NCBI GenBank assembly: GCA_022360315.1 | Contig: JAKSDA010000349.1 | Coordinates: forward strand, 1 to 64,000 | Length of the DNA: 64,000 nucleotides | DNA from: Pseudomonadota bacterium | GTDB taxonomy: Bacteria; Myxococcota_A; Polyangia; Haliangiales; Haliangiaceae | Direction of reading: 5' to 3' | Shown here: positions 8,475 to 16,614 of the stretch, piece by piece | Position numbering within the stretch: position 1 is the stretch's first letter | How the letters are laid out: each line of letters opens with the position of its first letter | Position numbers and translations under genes: made by a program | Notes under the pieces: model-generated | The model's database searches: none | Told to the model about the DNA's origin: nothing | Seen by the model: only the letters and a program-made list of their open reading frames with translations

Positions 8475-9545
8475 GTGGCTTCCATCCTGGTGTACATTGA
8501 GAGCGACGGGGATCGCCCGACACCAGAGTCGTTGCAGGTGCTCGGGGAAGGACGCCGGATCGCAATGAAACTGGGCGCTGCTCTGTACGGATCCGCGATC
8601 CTGCCGATTTCGGAGTCGGAGGGCGACCCGGTGGCCGCCAGCCCCCTGGGCATTCGGCCAACACCCACGCTGGGCAGCCATACGCGGACAAAGCGCGATC
8701 GACTGGTCCGCACCCTGGGTCTCGCCGGAGCCGACCGCGTGATCATCGTGCCAGTGCCCGTATTTGATGGCCCGGCCATCTGGGCGCGACACGGTCCAGC
8801 TCTGCACTCGGTATGTGAACACGTGGAGCCGCGCGCAGTGCTCATGGCGGCCACCCATACCGGCCGGGACATCGCACCTCGTCTCGCAGCACGACTGGGC
8901 GCTGCCTTTGTCGCCGAGCCGTCGGTCGAGTACGGACCCCAGGGCCGGATCATCCTGGCTCGCGAGATTCACGGCCCGGCAATCATCCATCGGCTCTCGC
9001 TCGAAGCCGTGACAGGCTGCGCAGTGGTCACTCTCACGCCCGGTTCGTATCGATCTGCCCGGGGTAGCGACAAGATCAGAAGTGTGTTGTTCGACCCGCC
9101 GGAGCAGTCCAACAACGGCATCGAATACCTCGACAGCGCGGCCGATCCCGGGGCTGATCTCGAACATGCCCGCATCGTCGCAGTGGCCGGTGGCGGATGC
9201 GACCAGAGCGGCTACGCCCTGGTCGGCAAGCTGGCCGATGCCCTCGGTGGCCAGCTTGCCGCCACCCCTACCCTGGCCGCGCGCGGAATCGCCCCACCCG
9301 ATCGGGTCATCGGGGTGGGAGCCCGACAGGTGGCTCCGGAACTCTACCTGGTTTGCGCAGCCTCGGGCTCGCGCGAGCATCTCGATGCTGTGGCCCGCGA
9401 TGCCACCATTATCGCCATCAACTCGGACTGCGAGGCGCCAGTCTTCCACGAGGCGAACTACGGAATCGTCGACACGATCGAACGCGCCATTCCCGCTTTC
9501 ATCGACGCCCTACCCGCCGCTCGAACTTCTGACGCTGCACCGTGA
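8475..9545 (+). CDS. Electron transfer flavoprotein alpha subunit-like protein with divergent FAD site
   Basis: The C-terminal third follows the ETF-alpha FAD-domain pattern: ALVGKLADALGG, VAPELYLV, IIAINSDCEAPVFHEANYGIVD. Canonical elements are altered. The usual GRG is AGGGC, the GQTG before the V-P-LY element is GVGAR, and the GISG-x-x-QH element reads ASGSREH. FAD binding may thus be weakened or changed. The start is uncertain; a GTG at 8475 gives the expected N-terminus (ILVYIESDGD), though a GGAGG sits directly against it. The stop overlaps the GTG of the next gene, so the two are translationally coupled. Confidence 0.75.
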   Translation: MASILVYIESDGDRPTPESLQVLGEGRRIAMKLGAALYGSAILPISESEGDPVAASPLGIRPTPTLGSHTRTKRDRLVRTLGLAGADRVIIVPVPVFDGPAIWARHGPALHSVCEHVEPRAVLMAATHTGRDIAPRLAARLGAAFVAEPSVEYGPQGRIILAREIHGPAIIHRLSLEAVTGCAVVTLTPGSYRSARGSDKIRSVLFDPPEQSNNGIEYLDSAADPGADLEHARIVAVAGGGCDQSGYALVGKLADALGGQLAATPTLAARGIAPPDRVIGVGARQVAPELYLVCAASGSREHLDAVARDATIIAINSDCEAPVFHEANYGIVDTIERAIPAFIDALPAARTSDAAP

Positions 9546-10363
9546 CCAAGAACTCCGTACATGTCGTCGTGCTTATCAGCCACCTGGAACAGGGACCGGC
9601 AGCCGCCGCCATTGGCGAGCACGAGGCACTGGGCGGCTGCGAGCGTGCAGCTCTGCAACTGGCCCTGCGCCTGCGCGACCAGCTTCACGGGACGCTCACC
9701 GCGCTCGCGCTGGGCCGCGAGGCCCTCCAGCGACCCATCCTCGATGCGGCATTGCGGGCCGGTTGCAACCGAGCGGTGTGCCTGGACCAGCCCGGCAAAA
9801 CCGATCTCAACTGGGCCAACATCAATGACCTGTCCGCGGCCCGGGTGATATCAGCCGCCCTGTCACGCATCGAATGCCATCTCCTGCTCTGTGCCGATCA
9901 CTGGCAAGACGAGCTGCGCAGCGCAATCGGGGCCGCAGTGGCCGAACTCCAGGGCATTCCACATCTCACCGGAGTGGTCGATGCAGTCCCCGACGGACCC
10001 CACAGCGTGATCGCCAAACACCGCGGCGGTGGACAGGTGCACCGATTTCGCTGCTCCCTTCCGGTAACCCTGTGCGTGCTCGCCAGCGAGCCGGGCGAGC
10101 CGGGCGAGCCGGCCCGGGACCCCGCCGCCGATCCGACAGGCGCGGTCACCCGGGCGTCCCGGCCGGAAACGCAACCACCCGGGCTACCACATCCGGCCGA
10201 GATCGAACGGCTTTCACCCACCGATCTCGGCATCGAACTCGAGGATCTGAACCATCACCAGGGCGACCTGATCCGGCCCGCGCGACCTGCACACAAAGCC
10301 GCCGTGATGGCCAGTGCTGCCGATTTGATCGCTCGCCTCGTCGACGACCATCTGCTGCGGTGA
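9542..10363 (+). CDS. Electron transfer flavoprotein beta subunit-like protein
   Basis: The 273-residue protein overlaps etfA-like (GTGA) and the next gene (TGATG), so the three form one operon. The N-terminal fold matches ETF-beta: ERAALQLALRLRD, LTALALGREALQRPILDAAL with RAGCNRAVCLD, then VISAALSRIECHLLLCADHW and LQGIPHLTGV. A Pro/Gly/Glu-rich insert at about residues 180-215 is unusual. ETF-beta normally binds AMP and pairs with ETF-alpha to shuttle electrons from acyl-CoA dehydrogenases. Together with the divergent alpha subunit this looks like a specialised ETF paralogue pair rather than the housekeeping one. Confidence 0.75.
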   Translation: MTKNSVHVVVLISHLEQGPAAAAIGEHEALGGCERAALQLALRLRDQLHGTLTALALGREALQRPILDAALRAGCNRAVCLDQPGKTDLNWANINDLSAARVISAALSRIECHLLLCADHWQDELRSAIGAAVAELQGIPHLTGVVDAVPDGPHSVIAKHRGGGQVHRFRCSLPVTLCVLASEPGEPGEPARDPAADPTGAVTRASRPETQPPGLPHPAEIERLSPTDLGIELEDLNHHQGDLIRPARPAHKAAVMASAADLIARLVDDHLLR

Positions 10364-11835
10364 TGGCGCGCCTCCGCGAAGCTGCTGCACTGCTCCGCGT
10401 GGCCCTCGCCATCGACGACGCGACTGCCGCCAGCGACGTTGCCCGGGTGCTCGCTGCACGCGGTATCGCAAGCGAGCCGGTCTCGATCGAAAACGTATGG
10501 GAAAACCCGTCGAGACCGACCCGCCACGTCATTGCCTACGCACCCGAAGACCCCCCAGATCCCGAACTCGCCGCGCGCATCGCTCCGTTCTGCCGCGCCA
10601 CAGCAGCGGCCGGGTCTCCGGTTCTGGCCCTTTGCTCGTATGCCCGCGGGTCCGGCCGCGCGGCCGATGAACGCGCTGCCGCACTGGCCTATCTGCGCTG
10701 CTCCGGCATGGTGATCTGCGACGATCCAGATGTCTGGATCGAGTCGATCTGCCTCACCGCGGGGCACGGCTTGCCCGACGGTCCCCGGGTGGCCGTCGTG
10801 GCTCCGCCGGGTAGCTGGCTCGCTGCGTCGGCCTGTGCCCTCGGCAACGAAGCCCAGCTCATGGGCAATCGCTTTCCCATGATCGCCACATCGACCAAGC
10901 GCCTCGAACCGACCGACGTGGCTCTGGTCGATTCGGCCGCGCTCAGTCCAAGTACGCCCGACCACGTCGGCCAGACCCGCGTCGTGCCGATCGTCGCCCG
11001 CGCCGAGCTTCTGAGCGACAGCACGCGACTCCCCCTGGTCGGACTGCGCGCCGCCATGGGCGCTGTGGCCGCCGCAGGAGACCTGACCCGGCGAATGGCC
11101 GAAGGACTCGGGCCAGCGCCATCAACCCGGGACGATTCCGCCCAGCTCGAGCAATACCAGCCCGATCTCGAGCGGTTTCAGCGCCAGCTCGGCAAGCTGG
11201 ACGCGCTCGATACACGCGCCGGTGACCACGAGGCCAAAGTACTCCTGGCGTCGTGGGGAATCGACGTGATCCGCCAGGCCGTGGCGACCACACCATCGGC
11301 AGCCACCCGCGTCGCCAAACGCGCCGGCTACCCGGTCGAGGTCAAGCCGTGGGGACCCGATCAGCTGTCCGAACGCGAGGGCTGCCCGATCCAGCGAGAT
11401 CTCCATACCGCCGCCGATGTCCGACGGGCATTCGCCGCCGTGACCAAAGCCGCAGGACTGCCCGCCGGCGCCCCGGTCATCGTGCGCGCCACTCCTCCCC
11501 GGGGCCGCGAGGTCTACGCTCGAATCACCCGGGTCGGCCACCTGGGCTGGATAGTTCACGCGGTCATCGAAGGTGCGCCCGAACCCATCGCCGCACCGGC
11601 ACCTCTCCAACTCATCGATGCGGATTCCATTGCGCGCCGCGTTGAAGCCAGCCGAGCGACCGATCCCGAACCCGACCGCCAGGCCCTGGCCGATATTCTC
11701 ATCCGCGCCTCCCATCTCGTCGTCCACCACAGCGATGTGATCGAGGCACTCTACCTCCATCGCATCATTGTGACGCCACAAACCGAGACAACTCTTGTCG
11801 CCGATGCCCAAGCCGTTCTCGGTCCGCGAAAATAA
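10363..11835 (+). CDS. Acyl-CoA synthetase (ADP-forming)-like / ATP-grasp family protein
   Basis: The 490-residue protein overlaps the etfB-like gene by one base. The central part resembles the succinyl-CoA ligase-like flavodoxin domain of ADP-forming acetyl-CoA synthetases (LAYLRCSGMVICDDPDVWIE). The C-terminal 200 residues resemble an ATP-grasp_5 domain (DHEAKVLLASWGIDVI, VAKRAGYPVEVKPW, TAADVRRAFAAVTKAAG). The N-terminal CoA-binding Rossmann domain is short or missing, and several ATP-grasp positions look degenerate, so enzyme activity is uncertain. The operon context (ETF subunits, divergent Rieske) suggests a role in acyl-CoA metabolism coupled to electron transfer. Confidence 0.6.
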   Translation: MARLREAAALLRVALAIDDATAASDVARVLAARGIASEPVSIENVWENPSRPTRHVIAYAPEDPPDPELAARIAPFCRATAAAGSPVLALCSYARGSGRAADERAAALAYLRCSGMVICDDPDVWIESICLTAGHGLPDGPRVAVVAPPGSWLAASACALGNEAQLMGNRFPMIATSTKRLEPTDVALVDSAALSPSTPDHVGQTRVVPIVARAELLSDSTRLPLVGLRAAMGAVAAAGDLTRRMAEGLGPAPSTRDDSAQLEQYQPDLERFQRQLGKLDALDTRAGDHEAKVLLASWGIDVIRQAVATTPSAATRVAKRAGYPVEVKPWGPDQLSEREGCPIQRDLHTAADVRRAFAAVTKAAGLPAGAPVIVRATPPRGREVYARITRVGHLGWIVHAVIEGAPEPIAAPAPLQLIDADSIARRVEASRATDPEPDRQALADILIRASHLVVHHSDVIEALYLHRIIVTPQTETTLVADAQAVLGPRK

Positions 11836-12033
11836 CCACATTTCCGCTCTGCCTGGACAGCAATCCCGGTAGAATAACCTTCAGAGCTGCGATCCAGCGG
11901 GTCCGGCATTTCCCAGCAAGGTTCGCGAGTGCCTCATCGACAGGTGTATTGCGCAGGGGATGGCTCGCTCCGTTGACTGTCGCACTCGGTAGCGGTATCT
12001 CTAACCTCACGACAACCGTGTCCGGGTCGAGCT

Positions 12034-12924
12034 ATGTTATTGAAAAAAATAGTCCTTGCCGAGGATGATGACGCAATTGCCCACATGGTCAACATGACAT
12101 TGGGCGACGCTGGCTTTCTCTGTTTGCGCGCCTCGGACGGTGAGGAAGCGCTCAATCTGGTGCGACTCCACGCCCCTGACCTTCTGGTCCTGGACGTGAT
12201 GATGCCGCGATTGGATGGCCGGGAGGTGGCCCGGCGAATCAAGGAGGACGTACTGCTCTCGCGTACGCCGATCCTGATGCTCACAGCCCTTGCCTCGGTG
12301 GACGACAAGGTCGAGGGTATCGACGCCGGTGCCGACGCCTATATGGTCAAACCATTTGACCTACGCGAGCTCAGCGCTCAGGTCAAGGCACTCATCCGGG
12401 CCTCGACCCGCGAGCGGCAGCGCAACCCCACCACCGATCTGCCGGGAAGTGGCGCTGTCGAGGACCACATTCTGCAAAGCCTGGCCAAGAACGAGGACAT
12501 CGCTGTCGCCCATATGACTGTGCGCGAGTTCGATACGTACGTGGACCAGGTCGGTTTCCCCCGAGCCGAAACGCTGATCAAGGCGTTGGGCGAGATGATC
12601 CTCGACAAGGTGCGCACACACTCGCCGGAAAAACCATTTCTCGGCCACCTCGGAGGAGCGGATTTCATCGCCGTGGTATCACCGGACAGCGCCGAACGCC
12701 TGAGTGAAGAGACCATTACCGTGTTCGAAAAAAGCCGCGAACAATGGGATCGCCGCGAGGACGACTCGAGAGCCCCGCTCTGCCTGGTTATCGGCGTGGC
12801 CGATAGCCGCGGCATCGAAAAAGACGACGCCGCGTCGATCACCGGTCGGGTTGCAGCTGCACTCAAGGCGGCCAAGGAAAAGGACGGATCGAGCCACGTC
12901 ATCTGGCAAAAGGACAACGACTGA
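12034..12924 (+). CDS. Response regulator with degenerate GGDEF-like output domain
   Basis: Residues 1-125 form a receiver domain: acidic pocket EDDD, phosphoacceptor Asp in LLVLDVMMPRLDG, the conserved Thr in MLTALAS and Lys in MVKPFD. The C-terminal half keeps the outline of a diguanylate cyclase (NPTTDLPG in place of D-x-LTGLPN; LGGADF in place of GGDEF). The metal and substrate residues are not conserved, so c-di-GMP synthesis is unlikely. It may bind a nucleotide or act as a protein-interaction module. A kinase gene follows at once and a PAS histidine kinase lies convergent beyond it; either could be its partner. Confidence 0.85.
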   Translation: MLLKKIVLAEDDDAIAHMVNMTLGDAGFLCLRASDGEEALNLVRLHAPDLLVLDVMMPRLDGREVARRIKEDVLLSRTPILMLTALASVDDKVEGIDAGADAYMVKPFDLRELSAQVKALIRASTRERQRNPTTDLPGSGAVEDHILQSLAKNEDIAVAHMTVREFDTYVDQVGFPRAETLIKALGEMILDKVRTHSPEKPFLGHLGGADFIAVVSPDSAERLSEETITVFEKSREQWDRREDDSRAPLCLVIGVADSRGIEKDDAASITGRVAAALKAAKEKDGSSHVIWQKDND

Positions 12925-12988
12925 ACTTTTCGCACCACCCCTGCCGACCGCGAGCCAATCGCCCGAAAAGCGCTTTCGCCAGATCGAT

Positions 12989-15193
12989 GTGGGGTCGGTG
13001 CTCGACCGCTACGAGATCGTCACCGAGCTGGGCTTCGGCGGCATGGCGACCGTGTATCGCGCTCGCGATACCCAGTTGCGGCGCGAGGTCGCGGTCAAGG
13101 TGTTGTTTCCCCATCTGTGCCGGAAGGTCGATGTGGTCGCGCGCTTTCAACGCGAAGCCCGGGCTGCGGCCGGTCTCGACCACCCTCACATCGTGCGCGT
13201 CTACGACGTGGGAGGCGGACCGGCAAGCGAGGCGATCCCGACCGATCGACCCGGCCGCGACGACACGTCTCACTCCGGGTCGGAACGACCGGATAGCGCG
13301 CAATCACCCGAGCTCGATCCGCCGTATATCGTCATGGAGCTGATCCGGGGCAAAAGCCTCGATGAGATTGTCGACGCCCACCATCGCGACCACGGTGCGC
13401 CTATCGGCGAGGTGGTTGCCTGCATGGGTGCGGTCCTGTGCTCGGCTGTGGCGGTGGCCCATCGCGCTGGAATTGTTCATCGCGATATCAAGCCGTCGAA
13501 TATCATGGTCGCCGAAGGCGGCCGGCTGGCCCTCACCGACTTTGGCGTCGCCCGGGTCGAGGAAGACAACCCATCCCTGGTCACGCAGACCGGGGCAGTG
13601 ATCGGCACGCCGGCCTTCATGTCGCCCGAACAGGCCACTGGAAGCGAGTTCGATCATCGCTCGGATATCTATTCGATCGGCGCCACGCTGTACAAACTGG
13701 CCACTGGTTCTGTCCCGTTTTCCGGCCCTCCGGTGCGGGCGGTGGCCGAAATTGCCAGTGGGGACGGGCCTGTGCCGCCACTGAGGCGCAATCCCGCCAT
13801 GGGAGCGGAGCTGGCTCGAATCATCGAGCGCATGATGGCGACCGATCCAGACCGGCGCTACCAGAGCGCCACCGAGGTGGCCGCGGCCCTGCGCGAGATC
13901 GCAGCAGCCGCCGACTTGGTCGATATCGGTCGGACATCCCGGCAAGCGATGCGAAGCGGCGTTGATACCGAGCGGAGCGGCGGCGCGACCGACCATTCGA
14001 TCGATGGCGAACTGGCCGAGTTTTTCGCCGATCCCGGGGCCTATACAGCCGACCGCAAACCTCGAATCGCGGCGGTCACTCTGACCCGCGCACATCGGGC
14101 ATGCGACGAGCGAAACGCTCCACGAGCCATGGCCCTGGCCGATCGCGTGCTCGCCCTGGAGCCAGATGGACCGCGTGTCGCCGAGGCACTGGCCCTGCTC
14201 GAGCGGCTCGGCCCGGCCCGACGTCGAGTGCGGATGTGGCTCCTGGCCGGGCCGGCGATGGCCGCGGCCACGATCGCCGCATTGCTTCTCTGGCCACACC
14301 ACGACAAGGCCGCAGTCGCGCCCGATGGGGCACCCGGGCCGGCCGATGTCGCGAGCACCACGCCCACAGATGCCAACGGCGTCGGGCCGGTCAGCCGGAC
14401 ACCGACCACCCGACCTGACCTCGCCAGGTCCTCTGGTCCGGCCAGTGAAGCAACTGCTCGGCCGGACATCCGGTCCGGCAAGGCACAGCAAAACCGCCGC
14501 GCGGCTGCCCATTCGATCGCTCGCTCAGGACAGAAATCCCCGCACAACGCCCAGCGGCGGGCCGGCAAAACCAGCCGGACCGACAACGATCACCGGACCG
14601 GCACAACCGGCCATGGGCGGGCTTCGCCTCTGTCGACGACACGCCGCACCAATGCCCCGGGCCAGGCGACCCCAGGCCGGATCACCGGCGAGGTCGATGA
14701 GCCCCTCGATGCCGGTCGCCCCGGTGGCGTGGCCGGGCCAAAACAGGCCGCGACCGACGCGGCGCGGGCCCGCGCAACCGTGACGCTCGATATCCGACCG
14801 TGGTGCAATGTGCGAATCGATGGACGCGACTACGGCCGGGCCCGGCGCGATCGGATCATCTCGCTCGATCCTGGCCAGCACGAGATCGCGTGTACTCAGG
14901 GTCCGGGCCGGCCGGAATGGAAAACCAGTTTGAACCTGGAGCCGGGCCAGCATGTGCCGCTTCGCGGCAGCGTGCTCAAACCGGTGCAACTCCGGGTCTC
15001 GCTCGAGCGAGGCGATTCTCTGCAAGTCGACCGACGTCGCTACTCCAACGGCTCGTCATTGCGGCTCCTGCCCGGACGCCACCGCGTCGACCTGTTCTCC
15101 GGCGATGACCGGATCACCGGCGCCTGGGTCTCGATTCCCGCCGTCCCGGCGTGCACTCTTCGCGACGTGCCCGCCCTGGATTGTTATCGCTAG
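12989..15193 (+). CDS. Ser/Thr protein kinase with TM segment and PEGA-like outer domain
   Basis: The conserved protein begins near VGSVLDRYEIVTELG. The start is put at the GTG at 12989, but a CTG at 12941 or an ATG inside the response-regulator gene (12704) is possible. The kinase domain is complete (GFGGMATV, AVKVLF, HRDIKPSN, DFG, GTPAFMSPEQ). It has an unusual insert of about 40 residues (GPASEAIPTDRPGRDDTSHS region) between the small-lobe strands. One TM helix follows (WLLAGPAMAAATIAALLLW), then about 180 residues rich in Pro/Thr/Ala, then a PEGA-like beta domain (VTLDIRPWCNVRIDG, LDPGQHEIAC, LLPGRHRVDL). The kinase faces the cytoplasm and the PEGA part lies outside. It probably shares a transcript with the response regulator. 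Confidence 0.88.
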   Translation: MGSVLDRYEIVTELGFGGMATVYRARDTQLRREVAVKVLFPHLCRKVDVVARFQREARAAAGLDHPHIVRVYDVGGGPASEAIPTDRPGRDDTSHSGSERPDSAQSPELDPPYIVMELIRGKSLDEIVDAHHRDHGAPIGEVVACMGAVLCSAVAVAHRAGIVHRDIKPSNIMVAEGGRLALTDFGVARVEEDNPSLVTQTGAVIGTPAFMSPEQATGSEFDHRSDIYSIGATLYKLATGSVPFSGPPVRAVAEIASGDGPVPPLRRNPAMGAELARIIERMMATDPDRRYQSATEVAAALREIAAAADLVDIGRTSRQAMRSGVDTERSGGATDHSIDGELAEFFADPGAYTADRKPRIAAVTLTRAHRACDERNAPRAMALADRVLALEPDGPRVAEALALLERLGPARRRVRMWLLAGPAMAAATIAALLLWPHHDKAAVAPDGAPGPADVASTTPTDANGVGPVSRTPTTRPDLARSSGPASEATARPDIRSGKAQQNRRAAAHSIARSGQKSPHNAQRRAGKTSRTDNDHRTGTTGHGRASPLSTTRRTNAPGQATPGRITGEVDEPLDAGRPGGVAGPKQAATDAARARATVTLDIRPWCNVRIDGRDYGRARRDRIISLDPGQHEIACTQGPGRPEWKTSLNLEPGQHVPLRGSVLKPVQLRVSLERGDSLQVDRRRYSNGSSLRLLPGRHRVDLFSGDDRITGAWVSIPAVPACTLRDVPALDCYR

Positions 15194-15291
15194 CCGTCGC
15201 CAACCCGTCGTTGCCGGGCCCGGAAGGACACTTCAAGGCCCTTCGTGTGCGACAGATTTCTGTCTCGATCGATGATTCGTCGACGATCGGC

Positions 15292-16476
15292 TTACCGACT
15301 CAGCTGATCGACCGGCAGGTCGAAGGTAACCGTGGTGCCCTGGCCGTGAGTTGTCTCGACCGTCACCGCGCCGCCGTACGATTCGACGATCTGCTTGACC
15401 ACCGAGAGTCCCAGTCCGGTGCCTTTTTCGGACGGCTTGGTGGTGTAGAACGATTCGAAGATCCGCTCGAGCTTTGCGGCGGGAATTCCGCAACCATTGT
15501 CCTTTACCCGGCAAATCGCGCGCTCGCCGGCATGGCACAGGGTGATCGCGATACGCGGCTCGGCGCGCTCGGCCTCCTCGATGGCGTCGGCTGCGTTGCG
15601 GACCAGATTGACCAGGATCTGTTCGATGCGGGTCCGATTGACCCGGACCACGAGCGACGTCTTGGGCACGTCTACCGCGATGGCGACGTGTTTGGTCTTG
15701 CCCGCACTGCACAGCATGTCCAGGGTCTGCCGCACCACATTGGCGAGTTCGATTGGTTCGACATAATCGGGCCCCGGTCTGGCCAGATTGAGCAGCCGTT
15801 TGGCGTGGGCCATGATGTGCGCATCGACCGTGGTCAGGTCCTTGTGCAACTGTTCGGGCACAGTGCCCTCGGCGACCAGATCGCCGATCTCGTCGCTGCA
15901 AAAGCGCAGTACGGTCAGAATATTCTTGAGCTCGTGACCGACACCGCCGGCCAGGGTTCCCAGCGTGGCCAGCCGTTCGGCGTGGAGTAGCTGTTTGCGC
16001 GCCTCGTCGAGCTGGGCTTCGACGTGCTCCTTGGCTCTTCTCACCTCGGCCAGGAGCCGCCTGGTCTCGCGCAAATCGCGCGCGACCAGGACGATTCCCG
16101 ACAGATGCTGATCGGAATCCAGCATGGCCGAGGCAGTCACCGAAACCGGGATGTGATCGCCGTTCTTGGCGAGAAACGCCACTTCCTCCTTGCGCAGTTC
16201 CAGACCCGGTGTGGGCGCCTGCATGCGGGTCGTTCGCATCACCGATTCCTGATCGGCAAAGATCACCGCGACCGGATGACCGATGATGCCGGCCCGATTG
16301 TAGCCCAAAAGGCGATAGGTAGCATCGTTGACCATGGAGATCAGGCCGTCGAGGCCGACCACGATGACCGCGTCCAACATCGCGCTCAGTACTGGCTGCG
16401 CGTAGGCCTGTTCCACCGACTCCGCGGGTTCGATGTCGTAGTGGTGCTTTTTTCTGAGTGCGTGAAAACTCGCCAT
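15292..16476 (-). CDS. PAS-domain sensor histidine kinase
   Basis: The start is taken at the ATG read at 16474-16476 (MASFHALRKKHHYD), giving 394 residues; longer starts would overlap the divergent kinase gene. A PAS domain (VLSAMLDAVIVVGLDG, MVNDATYRLLGYNRAGIIG) is followed by a coiled-coil linker and the HisKA box with phospho-acceptor His in GGVGHELKNILTVL. The ATPase domain has N-box LVNLVRNAADAI, G1 DNGCGI, F-box and G2 GTGLGLSVV. No TM helix is seen, so it is a cytosolic sensor, resembling NtrB/ZraS-type kinases. It is convergent with the kinase/response-regulator pair, which makes that regulator a likely partner. Confidence 0.9.
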   Translation of the reverse strand: MASFHALRKKHHYDIEPAESVEQAYAQPVLSAMLDAVIVVGLDGLISMVNDATYRLLGYNRAGIIGHPVAVIFADQESVMRTTRMQAPTPGLELRKEEVAFLAKNGDHIPVSVTASAMLDSDQHLSGIVLVARDLRETRRLLAEVRRAKEHVEAQLDEARKQLLHAERLATLGTLAGGVGHELKNILTVLRFCSDEIGDLVAEGTVPEQLHKDLTTVDAHIMAHAKRLLNLARPGPDYVEPIELANVVRQTLDMLCSAGKTKHVAIAVDVPKTSLVVRVNRTRIEQILVNLVRNAADAIEEAERAEPRIAITLCHAGERAICRVKDNGCGIPAAKLERIFESFYTTKPSEKGTGLGLSVVKQIVESYGGAVTVETTHGQGTTVTFDLPVDQLSR

Positions 16477-16614
16477 TGCCCGAACGTAAAGCTCGGCAAT
16501 CGGCGCCAAAACAGAAGGCCCAAAGCGAGGATTGGGCCGACAAAGCGCGCGGCAGGCCACGGAATGGACGACTGGGCGACGAGCCGCGGTGACGATGCGA
16601 TAGACTGATGGGAG

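Noticed and set aside
7974..9449. Long minus-strand open frame (491 codons) opposite the Rieske and ETF-alpha genes
   Set aside because: It is antisense to two genes with clear family motifs and has no recognisable domain; typical of high-GC shadow frames.
9874..10362. Upstream extension of the acyl-CoA-ligase frame over the ETF-beta gene
   Set aside because: The extension reads as Arg/Pro/Ser-rich nonsense in the wrong frame; the ATG at 10363 overlapping the ETF-beta stop is the natural start.
13304..14512. Minus-strand open frame of 402 codons opposite the kinase-PEGA gene
   Set aside because: The plus strand encodes a complete kinase with all motifs; the antisense frame has none.
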